DNA from: JAMHWF01 sp964371405
GTDB lineage: Bacteria; Pseudomonadota; Gammaproteobacteria; Burkholderiales; Burkholderiaceae_C
Length of the DNA: 64,000 nt
Direction: 5' to 3'
NCBI GenBank assembly: GCA_964371405.1
Contig: CAYJLV010000009.1
Coordinates: 1 to 64,000, forward strand
Of the stretch, positions 54,968-63,334 are shown one piece after another. Every line of letters begins with the position of its first letter. The stretch's first letter is position 1. The notes under the pieces are model-generated. The model saw only the letters and a program-made list of their open reading frames with translations, did no database searches and was not told the origin of the DNA. A program made the translations under genes and the position numbers.

Positions 54968-56022
54968 CGATCGGGCCTCGCGCGGTACCAGGTGTCGAGT
55001 GCGCGGCCGCGCAGCGCTTCGCGCTCTGCGCCTTGCGGCAGCCAGCGCCGGTGGCTGCAGGCCGCGCGCATCACGAAGTCGAGCAGCACGACGTGGCGGC
55101 GCAGCACGCGTTGCTGCCGGTGCTCGATCAGCGGGTTGAAGATGCCGTGGCGCGTGAACAGCTGGCGCGGGTTCTTGCGCACCCACAGCCACGATCCCAT
55201 CTCGAGCGTCAGCGGCAGGAAGACGCGCGGCTCGGGCGTCGCGGCGGCGCACAGGTAGAGGTGGTCCCACAGGTCGCCGTGCGCGAGGTACTGGCGGCTC
55301 TGCGGCTCGACCAGGTAGCGGTGGTGGATCAGCGTCTCGTCGAGCAGCATGCGCAGCGCGTGCAGCTCGGGCAGGTGTTCGATCGGCTGGCGCGTGTGGG
55401 CGTGCGGGAACCACAAACGGTCGGCGAGCCCGAAGCCCGAATGGCAGTCGATGGCGATCGAGAAATCGTGCGTCAGCAGCTCGTCGGCGACGAGGTCGCA
55501 CAGCGCCTGCGCCTCGGGCTGCATCGGCGCACCCAGCGCGCCGCGATACCAGGGCAGCGCGGCGCTCAGGCGCTGCCCGCCCGCCAGGAACGCCGTGCCG
55601 CCGGCGCTGTCGACCGGTGCGTTGCGCATCAGGTCGACGCCCTGCGGGTTGGCGCGGGTGCCGCGCCACGCGCCGCCCGGGTTGACCATCGGCACGAAGA
55701 CCAGGCGCAGCCCGGCGAGCATGCGGTGCAGCAGCTCGTCCCAGCGCAGCCGCGCGACCAGGCTGCTCAGGCACGCCAGCACGACTTCGGAGCCGATGCG
55801 CTCCAGGCCGTGCACGCCGCCGAAAATGCCGACGGCCGGCAGCGACGGATCGGGGTTGCCGAGGCAGACGGCGTCGACGCCGAAGACGCGGTCATCGACG
55901 ACGATGTCGCACAGGCGCCGGCAGCTCAGATGGCCGGCGCCGGCCTGCACGATCTGCTGCAGCTCGTCGAGCTCGGGCAGTCCGGCAGCCTCCTTGCAGT
56001 GCGGCCCGACGGCGGCTGCCAT
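54964..56022 (-). CDS. M14-family zinc carboxypeptidase-like protein
   Basis: 352 residues without a signal peptide. Zinc ligands are in GIFGGVHGLERIGSEVVLA (HxxE) and in SIAIDCHSGFGLADRLW (third His). The substrate-binding segment NPGGAWRGTRANPQGVDLMR matches the NPDG...R...GVDLNR motif of M14, and the general base Glu is in LTLEMGSWLWVRKNP. It probably removes an amino acid or acyl-amino group from a small cytoplasmic substrate. It starts 31 nt after the OlsB-like gene and overlaps the hydrolase gene. Confidence 0.85.
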   Translation of the reverse strand: MAAAVGPHCKEAAGLPELDELQQIVQAGAGHLSCRRLCDIVVDDRVFGVDAVCLGNPDPSLPAVGIFGGVHGLERIGSEVVLACLSSLVARLRWDELLHRMLAGLRLVFVPMVNPGGAWRGTRANPQGVDLMRNAPVDSAGGTAFLAGGQRLSAALPWYRGALGAPMQPEAQALCDLVADELLTHDFSIAIDCHSGFGLADRLWFPHAHTRQPIEHLPELHALRMLLDETLIHHRYLVEPQSRQYLAHGDLWDHLYLCAAATPEPRVFLPLTLEMGSWLWVRKNPRQLFTRHGIFNPLIEHRQQRVLRRHVVLLDFVMRAACSHRRWLPQGAEREALRGRALDTWYRARPDR

Positions 56023-56053
56023 TCGGTGCGCGCGACGCGCCGGCGCCGGCCGC

Positions 56054-56875
56054 TCAGGCGCCGATGAAGCGGCGGCGATACGCCGCCGGCAGGTCGGCGA
56101 GGTCCAGCAGCAGCGGCAGGTCGGCGACGCCGAAGTCCGGATCCCAGGCCGGCGCGCCGAGGATCTTCGCGCCGCAGCGCAGGTAACCCTTGACCAGTGG
56201 CGGTGCCTCGACGTCGAGGCCGCCGTCGAGCGCGTCGATCGGCAGCGGCAGGCGCGGCGTCACTTGGCGCTCGGGCGCGGCGAGCGCCGTCCGGTGCAAC
56301 TGCTGCCACAGACTCGCGGCGACGTGGCCGCCGTCGCGCATCGGCACGCTGGCGCAGCCGATCACCAGGTCGAGCCGGTTGCGATGCGTGAACTCGGCCA
56401 GCGACGCCCACAGCATCATGATCACGCCGCCCTGGCGCCAGCCTTCGGCGGTGCACGAGCGGCCGAGCTCGACCATACGCGGGCGCAGCGCGTCGAGGCG
56501 GCCGAGGTCGAATTCGGAGTCGGTGTAGAGGCCGCCGCAGCGCCGCGCGGCGGCCGGCGTCATGACGCGGTAGGTGCCGATCACCTCGGCCGGCGCGTCG
56601 TCGGTCTCGACGGTGCGCACCAGCAGGTGCTCGCAGGCGTCGTCGTAGCGGTCGACGTCGATGCCCTCCGGCGTGCCCGGCGGCGGCGCGAGGCGCGCGC
56701 CCATCTCCTCGACGAAGACGCGGTGCCGCAGGCGCTGCGCGAGCCGCACTTCGTCCTGCGTGCGTGCCCACAGGGCTTCGAGTGCAGGCTGGCGCGTCGC
56801 CGCGGCCGATCGCCGATCGCCGACGCTGCGCGTGCCGGCAGGCCGAGTCTGCGAGGTGTAGTCGTCGCTGTCCAT
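56054..56875 (-). CDS. OlsB-like GNAT N-acyltransferase
   Basis: 273 residues. The middle is typical of ornithine/lysine N-acyltransferases: VRLAQRLRHRVFVEEMGAR, RYDDACEHLLV, IGTYRVMTPAAARRCGGLYT, DSEFDLGRLDALRPRMVELG, SLAEFTHRNRLDLVIGCASV, and LVKGYLRCGAKILGAPAWDP. OlsB moves a 3-hydroxyacyl chain from acyl-carrier protein to the alpha-amine of ornithine, the first step to ornithine lipids. The second-step O-acyltransferase OlsA is not present in this window. First gene of a three-gene operon with a peptidase and a hydrolase. Confidence 0.86.
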   Translation of the reverse strand: MDSDDYTSQTRPAGTRSVGDRRSAAATRQPALEALWARTQDEVRLAQRLRHRVFVEEMGARLAPPPGTPEGIDVDRYDDACEHLLVRTVETDDAPAEVIGTYRVMTPAAARRCGGLYTDSEFDLGRLDALRPRMVELGRSCTAEGWRQGGVIMMLWASLAEFTHRNRLDLVIGCASVPMRDGGHVAASLWQQLHRTALAAPERQVTPRLPLPIDALDGGLDVEAPPLVKGYLRCGAKILGAPAWDPDFGVADLPLLLDLADLPAAYRRRFIGA

Positions 56876-56962
56876 GCGCCGAGATGCTCGGGCGCGGCGA
56901 TGACGCCGCCGTGACGGCGGCGTGAAGGAACGGCGACGGGCGTGGCGTTCTCGTGTCGCGTG

Positions 56963-57901
56963 TCAGTCGAGCGCGACGACGCGGTCGTTCGCGGCGGGCG
57001 CGCAGCCGGCGCCGATCGGCTCCCAGCCGTGGCGCACGACGATGCGCCCGGCTGCGCGGCACAGCTCGATGCGGCGCGCGGCGGTGGCGGTGCGCGCGCG
57101 CACGAAGGCCTCGATCGACGCCGGCATGCTGATGCGCTGGCGCAGCGCGTGCAGGTCGTCGGCCGGGTGATCGTCGTGGTGCAGCCACGGCACGAACGTG
57201 GCGGCGAGCATCAGCGCGTGCGAGCCGACGTCGATCGTCGTCGGCAGGTAGTGCTCGCTCGCCAGCCAGCGCTGCGCTCGCTCGCGCAGGTCGGCGCCGC
57301 CTGCGAGGCCGCCCCAGGCGACGGCGAGCAGTTCGGCCACCCACTGGTTGCAGTTCTGGTAGCGCAGGCTCCAGGCGTGGGCGTTGGCGCTGTAGGCGCC
57401 GGTCACCAACTGCAGCGCGAGCGCGTTGTCGCGTGCGGCGCGTTCGAGCGACGCGGCCTCGGCGTCGGGCAGCAGCACGATCGTGACGCGGCTCGTCGCC
57501 GCGGCGTCGGCGCCGAGCACGAAGCCGGCGAGCCCCTGGTCGTAGAGACGCCCGCGCCGCTCGTCGCAGGCGTAGTAGAGCTGGCGCACCGCCCACGGCG
57601 CCCCTGCTTCGGCGCGCACGCCGACGCCGGCGTGCGAGTAGTGCTGACCGAAGCGCGCCAGGTCGTGGCCCGAGCGCGCGAGCAGCGCGACGCGCGCGCC
57701 CGAGGCGTCGAGCTCGTCGCGCACGACGGCGGCCAGGCGCAGCAGCGCGTCCTGCTGCGCCGCGCTCAGCGTCGTTGCCCGATCGCAGTAGCGCAGCGCG
57801 GTTGACGCCGACTGCGCCGCGCCTGCCGCGCCGAGCAGCAGCGCCAGCGCGGCGGCACCGAGCGCGGCCCGTCGTGCGACCGACCGCGCGGCGCGCGGCA
57901 T
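56963..57901 (-). CDS. DUF2145 exported protein
   Basis: 312 residues with a signal peptide (AALGAAALALLLGAAGAAQS). The mature part matches DUF2145: YCDRATTLSAAQQDALLRLA, LLARSGHDLARFGQHYSHAG, WAVRQLYYACDERRGRLYDQ and SLRYQNCNQWVAELLA. The Cys/His/Asn distribution (YSHAG, NCNQW) resembles a papain-like NlpC/P60 or LRAT hydrolase core, but this is inference. It begins 8 nt after the upstream gene and lies 87 nt ahead of the acyltransferase gene. Confidence 0.88.
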   Translation of the reverse strand: MPRAARSVARRAALGAAALALLLGAAGAAQSASTALRYCDRATTLSAAQQDALLRLAAVVRDELDASGARVALLARSGHDLARFGQHYSHAGVGVRAEAGAPWAVRQLYYACDERRGRLYDQGLAGFVLGADAAATSRVTIVLLPDAEAASLERAARDNALALQLVTGAYSANAHAWSLRYQNCNQWVAELLAVAWGGLAGGADLRERAQRWLASEHYLPTTIDVGSHALMLAATFVPWLHHDDHPADDLHALRQRISMPASIEAFVRARTATAARRIELCRAAGRIVVRHGWEPIGAGCAPAANDRVVALD

Positions 57902-57909
57902 CGCCGCCG

Positions 57910-58395
57910 TCAGAGCACGACGGCGCGCGGCGCCAGCTCGTGCAGCCAGTCGTCGGCGAGCACGAGGAAGAAGGCGCCGTCGGCCGCGCGCGCGAACTCC
58001 CAGCCGTAGGGCCGCTCGCGCGCCGTGATCACGTCGCCCGCCGCGAGCCCCTGCTGCACGACGGTCGCGCGCGGCACGTCCAGGCGCAACGCGGTGGCGA
58101 TGCGCCGGCCGCCGTCGGCGTCGAGCGGCTGCAGGCGCAGGCGCAGCACGCCGGGGCGTGCCTCGGCCTCGGCCACGTCGGCGATGCGGTAGTCGCCCGC
58201 CGTGACCTGCGTGCGGCGCGGCGACGACGCGTCGCTCGAACCGCCGACCGAGTTCGACAGGCTGCCGAGCGACGCCGAGCCGGCGCTCGATGCCGACGAG
58301 GCCGAACTGGCGAGGCTGTCGGCGAAGCCGGGCGGCGCGGCGAGCGCGCATGCCAGCGACGCGAGCCGCGCGAGACTCTTGGCAGATGGATGCAT
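57910..58395 (-). CDS. Exported hypothetical protein paired with DUF2145
   Basis: 161 residues from ATG 58395, with GGAG upstream. Signal peptide MHPSAKSLARLASLACALAA, a Ser/Ala-rich linker (SSASSASSAGSASLGSLSNS), then a small beta domain with RTQVTAGDYRIADVAEAEAR and RLDVPRATVVQQGLAAGDVI ending in LADDWLHELAPRAVVL. Not recognised, but the tight spacing to the DUF2145 gene implies they act together outside the cytoplasm. Confidence 0.75.
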   Translation of the reverse strand: MHPSAKSLARLASLACALAAPPGFADSLASSASSASSAGSASLGSLSNSVGGSSDASSPRRTQVTAGDYRIADVAEAEARPGVLRLRLQPLDADGGRRIATALRLDVPRATVVQQGLAAGDVITARERPYGWEFARAADGAFFLVLADDWLHELAPRAVVL

Positions 58396-58492
58396 GGGGG
58401 CTCCGGTGCGGCCTGTCGAGGCGGTGCGGCGAGCATAGCGTGACAGCTTCGTGCGCCGCCGTTCACCGACTGTTGCGCAGCGACGCGGTGCA

Positions 58493-58524
58493 TTGACGCA
58501 GCGTTCGCGCAGCGCGCCTAAGCT
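58493..58524 (+). promoter_or_regulatory. Candidate promoter of the 71-aa gene
   Basis: TTGACG (58493-58498) as -35 and TAAGCT (58519-58524) as a weak -10 with a 20-nt spacer; CCTAAG at 58517-58522 gives an 18-nt spacer. It lies 36-67 nt before ATG 58560 in the region divergent from the exported hypothetical gene. Confidence 0.3.
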
Positions 58525-58559
58525 GAATTTCAGCAGCGTCATTGCAGTTGGAGTGCGCC

Positions 58560-58775
58560 ATGAAGGGGTCGAGCGATTACATCCGGGGAGCCTATGAACT
58601 GCGATTCAGTTCGCTGTTCAACGACGGGCGCGGCTACAGCTTCCCGTGCGATGCGACGGGTTGCGTCGACATCGACCGCCTGAGCGAGCGCGAGCGAAGC
58701 AACTACCTGTTCGCGCGCGCCGTGATCGGTCGCGAGTTCGCGCTGCCCAGCATCCGCCTGCTCGACCGGCACTGA
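58560..58775 (+). CDS. Small conserved-looking hypothetical protein (71 aa)
   Basis: ATG 58560 follows TTGGAG. The peptide (GSSDYIRGAYELRFSSLFND, then SFPCDATGCVDIDRLSERER) is well mixed in composition and ends SIRLLDRH, unlike random GC-rich frames. Two cysteines flank DATG. No family named. Probably a free-standing small cytoplasmic protein. Confidence 0.65.
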   Translation: MKGSSDYIRGAYELRFSSLFNDGRGYSFPCDATGCVDIDRLSERERSNYLFARAVIGREFALPSIRLLDRH

Positions 58776-58857
58776 AGCGGCGCGGGCCGCCGACCGGCTC
58801 GGGGGTCGCGGCACGTCGATTGCCAAGTCGGTGCATCGCGAACAACAGGGTACCGAA

Positions 58858-59070
58858 ATGGACGGATATCGACGCGCAGCCTGGTGGATCGACCGGTTCG
58901 CAAGCCGACTGCAGGAAAAACACGGAATGCTGCGCGAGGAGGCGATCGAGATCGCGTCGCGCGAATGGGATGCGGAAGGCGACGGCTGCGACCCCGAAAC
59001 AGCCGCGCAGGTTGTGCTTCCGGAAGTTCGGAATACCCATCGCGACCGCGATGGGTCGCGACGAGCCTGA
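58858..59070 (+). CDS. Small hypothetical protein (70 aa)
   Basis: ATG 58858. YRRAAWWIDRFASRLQEKHG and LREEAIEIASREWDAEGDGC suggest two helices; the tail is polar and may be disordered. It lacks a convincing ribosome site. It ends 17 nt before the convergent AraC gene. The frame could be spurious. Confidence 0.45.
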   Translation: MDGYRRAAWWIDRFASRLQEKHGMLREEAIEIASREWDAEGDGCDPETAAQVVLPEVRNTHRDRDGSRRA

Positions 59071-59087
59071 GTGCGGCGACCGTCGGG

Positions 59088-59915
59088 CTACCCGTGGCGG
59101 ATGGCCGTCGGCTCGATGCCGAACATCCGCTTGTGCGTGCGGGTCAGGTGCGACGAATCGGCAAAGCCTGCCTCGTGCGCGGCCTCGGTCCACGACGCGC
59201 CCGCCATCGCGGCCTCGATGGCGACGTTGATGCGAAGCCACAGGAGATAGGCGCGAAAGGACGTTCCGGTCTCCTGGACGAACAGATGCCTGAAACGGCT
59301 GGGTGACAGCGCAGCAGCGGCTGCAGCATCCGGCAGCGACACGGGGGCACGGACCCGGGACCTGAGGTAGTCCAGGGCGCGTGCGACGCGTGCGTCGCCC
59401 TCGTGCTCTGCCGCCCTGGTGTCGCTCGTGCCCGCGAGCGTGGCCACCGCCGAGCGAGCGACAGCCCGCATCGCGTCCGCATCGGCATTCCCCCGCAACG
59501 CATCGAGCAGTGCATCGGCCGAGCGTCGCGCTGCGTCCGGCGGCAACGCGCCGACTTCGCGCGGGGCGAAGCGCCGCGAGAGGGCGCGCCCCGGCGTGCT
59601 CTCGGGCTCTACGAACAGGTGGGCGACGAGCGTGCCGTCGAGCTCGAACTCGTGGAGGCAGTGCGATGCAACGAGGGCCGCCCGGTACTCCGTCCACGGT
59701 CCTTCGCCGTCGGTTCGGAACCTGAACTCGCCTTCGAGAGCCAGCGTGAGCTGGTGGGCGTGATGTGCGTGCCGCTCGGTTCGCCCGCGACCGCTGCCGA
59801 TCCAGAGGCTGCCGGCCTGCCAGAAGTACACGCGACCCGACGCGGCGCCCGCCCGCAGCTTCTGGTGCGGCTTTGACGCGGGCTCAGTGGCGAGGTCGAG
59901 GGTCCGGCCAGTCAC
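59088..59915 (-). CDS. AraC-family transcription regulator
   Basis: 275 residues from GTG 59915 with AGGGA upstream. The N-terminal cupin-like sensor (to about 160) has HAHHAHQLTLALEGEFRFRT; the C-terminal double helix-turn-helix (about 170-275) has SLPDAAAAAALSPSRFRHLF and WTEAAHEAGFADSSHLTRTH, then KRMFGIEPTAIRHG. It is divergent from the FixH-like/peroxidase pair with 99 nt between, making that pair its likely target. The inducer is unknown. Confidence 0.92.
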   Translation of the reverse strand: MTGRTLDLATEPASKPHQKLRAGAASGRVYFWQAGSLWIGSGRGRTERHAHHAHQLTLALEGEFRFRTDGEGPWTEYRAALVASHCLHEFELDGTLVAHLFVEPESTPGRALSRRFAPREVGALPPDAARRSADALLDALRGNADADAMRAVARSAVATLAGTSDTRAAEHEGDARVARALDYLRSRVRAPVSLPDAAAAAALSPSRFRHLFVQETGTSFRAYLLWLRINVAIEAAMAGASWTEAAHEAGFADSSHLTRTHKRMFGIEPTAIRHG

Positions 59916-60014
59916 ACGTCGCTTCCCTGCAAGTCAGCCGTTTCGTTCAAGCCCGGGCGTCAGTCGACCGGAAGAATCACGTCCATCGATTCCACTCACC
60001 CGAGGTACACCACC

Positions 60015-60515
60015 ATGTCCCGATTCGCTCGCCGCGCATGTTCCTCCGGGCCGCTCGCCAGCGCAAGCCGGCCGAAGTGTCGCGCCCGCTCCGGCACCTG
60101 GTTCCTGTCGACGGCGATTCTGGCGCTGGCGGCTTGCGCCTCGCCGCCGAAGGATCTCGACGTTTCCTTGCACCACCCCAGCGCGCAGGGACGGTACGTG
60201 GTCCGGATGGAGCCTCCGGCAACTCCACCGGCCATCAACCAGATGCACGCCTGGCAGATCAAGCTGAGCTCACGCGATGGCGCACCGGTGCGCAACGCGC
60301 GCATCGCCGTCGATGGCGGCATGCCGCAACACGGCCATGGCCTGCCCACGCGGCCGCAGGTCACGCGCGAGGTGGCGGCCGGCACCTACCTGATGGAAGG
60401 CATGAAGTTCAGCATGACCGGCTGGTGGGAAATCAAGCTCGCCATCCAGGCCGCCGACGGCGCCGACACGGCCGTCTTCAACACGATCGTCGATGCGTCG
60501 GGGGTCGGGCGATGA
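60015..60515 (+). CDS. FixH/YtkA-like lipoprotein
   Basis: 166 residues with a long Arg-rich N-terminus, then a lipobox (STAILALAACAS) giving a lipoprotein after cleavage before Cys. The mature domain (YVVRMEPPATPPAINQMHAW ... GMPQHGHGLPTRPQVTREVA) matches YtkA/FixH-like immunoglobulin-fold proteins. The His/Met-rich PQHGHGLP and EGMKFSM could bind copper. Overlaps the peroxidase gene start by ATGA, so the two are coupled. Confidence 0.82.
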   Translation: MSRFARRACSSGPLASASRPKCRARSGTWFLSTAILALAACASPPKDLDVSLHHPSAQGRYVVRMEPPATPPAINQMHAWQIKLSSRDGAPVRNARIAVDGGMPQHGHGLPTRPQVTREVAAGTYLMEGMKFSMTGWWEIKLAIQAADGADTAVFNTIVDASGVGR

Positions 60516-61858
60516 GTGCGCTGCTCGAAGTGTCGCCCCGCCGCCCGGGCTGGGTCTTCGCGGCAACGCTCGGCCTGGCCGTCGTGGCGGCACTCTCGGG
60601 GCTCACCGGCTTCACGTGGGCCGACAGCTGGACGGCCGAGGACAAGGCGGTACTCGCCTCCATGAGCCTGGACAGGCTGCCGCCTCCGCCTCGCGATCCG
60701 TCCAACGCCGTGCAAGCCATGCCGGCCGCCGTGGCCCTCGGCAAGCAGCTCTTCGCCGAAGTCCGCTTCTCGCGCAACCAGTCGGTCTCGTGCGCCGGCT
60801 GCCACGCGCCCGCCCGCCAGTTCCAGGACGGCCTGGCGGTCGGCCAGGGCGTCGGCACGGGCACGCGGCGCACGATGCCCATCGCGGCAGGGGCGCACAG
60901 TCCCTGGCTGTTCTGGGACGGGCGCAAGGACAGTCTGTGGTCGCAGGCGCTCGGGCCGCTGGAGGACGCGGTCGAGCACGGCAGCAATCGCACGCGGATC
61001 GCCAAGTTGCTGGAGGCCCACTACAAGGCCGACTATGAAGCCTTGTTCGGGCCGCTGCCCAGCCTGGCCGGCCTGCCCGACGATGCGGGGCCGCAAGGCG
61101 ATGCGGCCCAGCGTGCGGCCTGGCAGAACATGGCGTCGAACCGTCGCGAGGATGTGAACCGGGTGTTCGCGAACCTGGGCAAGGCCATCGCCGCGTACGA
61201 ACGGACCCTCACGCCGGGCGAATCGCGGTTCGATCGCTATGTGCGCGCCGTCATCGCCAGGGATCCCGACGCTCAGCGCGCCATGTCGTCGCAGGAAGTC
61301 AGCGGCCTGCGGCTGTTCCTCGGCAAGGGCCAGTGCGTGACATGCCACAACGGGCCGCTCCTCACGGACCAGCATTTCCACAACACCGGCGTGCCGCCTC
61401 GCAATGCGGCACAACCCGATCGCGGCCGCGCCGCCGCGACCGCCAAGGCATTGCACGACGAGTTCAACTGTCTGGGCAAGTACAGCGACGCCGCGCCGGA
61501 CGCTTGCCAGGAGCTTCGATTCATCGTGACCGACGATCCGGGCATGGAGGGGGCCTTCAAGACGCCGGGACTGCGCAATGTCGCCGAGCGCGCACCCTAC
61601 ATGCATGCCGGTCAGTTCGCGACTCTCGAGGAGGCCGTTGCGCACTACGCGAAGTCGCCCGCCGCCGTCGTCGGGCATTCGGAGCTGGCCCATGAAGGAC
61701 GCGGCCACGCGGAGCGCAAACCGATCCGCCTGTCGGCGTCGGAAGTCAGGGACATTGCGGCGTTCCTGCGCAGCCTGTCGGGCCCCATCCGGTCCGTCGT
61801 CGAGGCCAAGGACGACAACCACGCCGTGGACGCTGGCATGACGCAGGCGATCCGGTAG
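60512..61858 (+). CDS. Di-haem cytochrome c peroxidase / MauG-family protein
   Basis: 448 residues: one N-terminal membrane anchor (VFAATLGLAVVAALSGLTGF), then two haem sites, CAGCH (in QSVSCAGCHAPARQFQDG) and CVTCH (in GKGQCVTCHNGPLLTDQHFH). PSPWLFWDGR-like SPWLFWDGRKDSLWSQALGP and FKTPGLRNVAERAPYMHAGQ match the MauG/CcpA group. It probably works at the periplasmic face, as a peroxidase or as a cofactor-modifying oxidase. Paired with the FixH-like lipoprotein. Confidence 0.92.
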   Translation: MSALLEVSPRRPGWVFAATLGLAVVAALSGLTGFTWADSWTAEDKAVLASMSLDRLPPPPRDPSNAVQAMPAAVALGKQLFAEVRFSRNQSVSCAGCHAPARQFQDGLAVGQGVGTGTRRTMPIAAGAHSPWLFWDGRKDSLWSQALGPLEDAVEHGSNRTRIAKLLEAHYKADYEALFGPLPSLAGLPDDAGPQGDAAQRAAWQNMASNRREDVNRVFANLGKAIAAYERTLTPGESRFDRYVRAVIARDPDAQRAMSSQEVSGLRLFLGKGQCVTCHNGPLLTDQHFHNTGVPPRNAAQPDRGRAAATAKALHDEFNCLGKYSDAAPDACQELRFIVTDDPGMEGAFKTPGLRNVAERAPYMHAGQFATLEEAVAHYAKSPAAVVGHSELAHEGRGHAERKPIRLSASEVRDIAAFLRSLSGPIRSVVEAKDDNHAVDAGMTQAIR

Positions 61859-61969
61859 GCGCGCCCGGGCAGCCGGCTGCGCAGCGTGGCAGCCGGCAGG
61901 CGCAGGGGGTGCAGAGCTTCGCTATCCTTGCCCAGTGCAAGTGCGTGTCACGGATTGCGGGGGTCGATC

Positions 61970-63268
61970 TTGAGCGAGCGTCGTGCGACTCCCTGGTACC
62001 CCGGCTGGACCATCGTCGCCGCCGCCATGCTGCTGACGCTGCTGACCGTCGGCTTGCGCATGGGCATCGGCCCGTTCTTCCTGCCGATGGCGCACGACCT
62101 CGGCTTCAGCCGCAGCCTGCTTGCGGGCATCGTCGCTGTCGGCATGTTCTGCTACGGGCTCGGCATGCCGCTGGCAGGCTGGCTGGTCGGCCGCTGGGGC
62201 ACGCGGCCGGTGCTGCTGGTCGGCACGGCGATCGTCGCGGTGTCGGCGGTGTGGACGGCGTTCGCGCGCGATGTGTTCACCTTCGGCCTCGCGTTCGGCG
62301 TGCTGCTGTCGTTCGGCCTGGCCTTCACCAGCCCGGTTGCGCTGACGCCGGTGCTCAGCCGCTGGTTCGTGCGCCGGCGCGGCATGGCGCTGTTCTTCCT
62401 GTCGACCGGGTCGATGGCGGGCATCGCCGTGATGACGCCGGTGCTCGCGTGGGCCATCGCGGCGGCGGGCTGGCAGACGGCGCTGCTCGGCTTCGCCGCG
62501 CTGTTCGTGGCCTTCTGCGTGCCGGTGGCGCTGTTCGTCATCCGTGACGACGCGCCCGCGCACGCCGATCTGCTGCCGCAGGAGCGGGCAGCGCCGGCGG
62601 CGCCCGCCGCGTCGCCGATCGCGGCAGCCGCTGCCGCGGTGCGCGACGACATGCGTCCGCTGCGCGTCGGCGAAGCCCTGCGCACCGTGCCGTTCTGGCA
62701 GGTCACGCTCGGCCTCTTCGCCTGCGGCTACAGCATGAACCTGATCGGCACGCACGGCATCCCGATGCTGATGGACCACGGCTTCGACGCGGCGACGAGT
62801 TCGCTGGGCATCGGGTTGATCGGCTTCGTCGCCATCTTCGGCACGCTGGTGCTGGGGCGGCTCGCCGACATGCTGCCGCGCCGCAAGATCCTGGCCGCGA
62901 TCTACTTCGTGCGCGGGCTGGGATTCGTCGCGTTGCTGCTGGTCGGCGCGCACTGGGAGCTGTACGCCGCGTCGGCCATCGGCGGGCTGGTGTGGGCCGG
63001 CAGCATCGCGCTGTCGTCGGCGATCCTGGCCGACGTCTACGGCGTCAAGCTCGTCGGCGTGCTCTACGGTCTGGCTTATCTCGTGCACCAGGTCGGCGGC
63101 ACGATCAGCTCATGGCTTGGCGGCTGGGCCTACGACCGATTCGGCTCGCACTGGCTCGCCTTCGGCAGCGCCGCCATGCTGTTGTTCGTCGCCGCGGCGA
63201 TCTCGTTGCGGTTGCCGCCGAAGGGCGCGGCGCTGACGGCGCCGCACCTGGTCGCGGCAGCGGGCTGA
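61970..63268 (+). CDS. MFS permease, monocarboxylate/oxalate-type
   Basis: 432 residues with 12 membrane helices and a variable Ala/Pro-rich central loop (QERAAPAAPAASPIAAAAAA). LAGWLVGRWGTRPVLLVGTA is the MFS A-motif loop; the second half has LGRLADMLPRRKILAAIYFV. It resembles the OFA/monocarboxylate porter type (LLSFGLAFTSPVALTPVLSR). The start used is TTG 61970; other in-frame starts upstream give an implausible N-terminus. The substrate is not clear. Confidence 0.87.
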   Translation: MSERRATPWYPGWTIVAAAMLLTLLTVGLRMGIGPFFLPMAHDLGFSRSLLAGIVAVGMFCYGLGMPLAGWLVGRWGTRPVLLVGTAIVAVSAVWTAFARDVFTFGLAFGVLLSFGLAFTSPVALTPVLSRWFVRRRGMALFFLSTGSMAGIAVMTPVLAWAIAAAGWQTALLGFAALFVAFCVPVALFVIRDDAPAHADLLPQERAAPAAPAASPIAAAAAAVRDDMRPLRVGEALRTVPFWQVTLGLFACGYSMNLIGTHGIPMLMDHGFDAATSSLGIGLIGFVAIFGTLVLGRLADMLPRRKILAAIYFVRGLGFVALLLVGAHWELYAASAIGGLVWAGSIALSSAILADVYGVKLVGVLYGLAYLVHQVGGTISSWLGGWAYDRFGSHWLAFGSAAMLLFVAAAISLRLPPKGAALTAPHLVAAAG

Positions 63269-63334
63269 TCGGCCGGGGCCGAGGCACCTGAGGAGGCCCC
63301 CAGCGGCTTCGACTGCGGCTTGGGCAGCGCGCGT

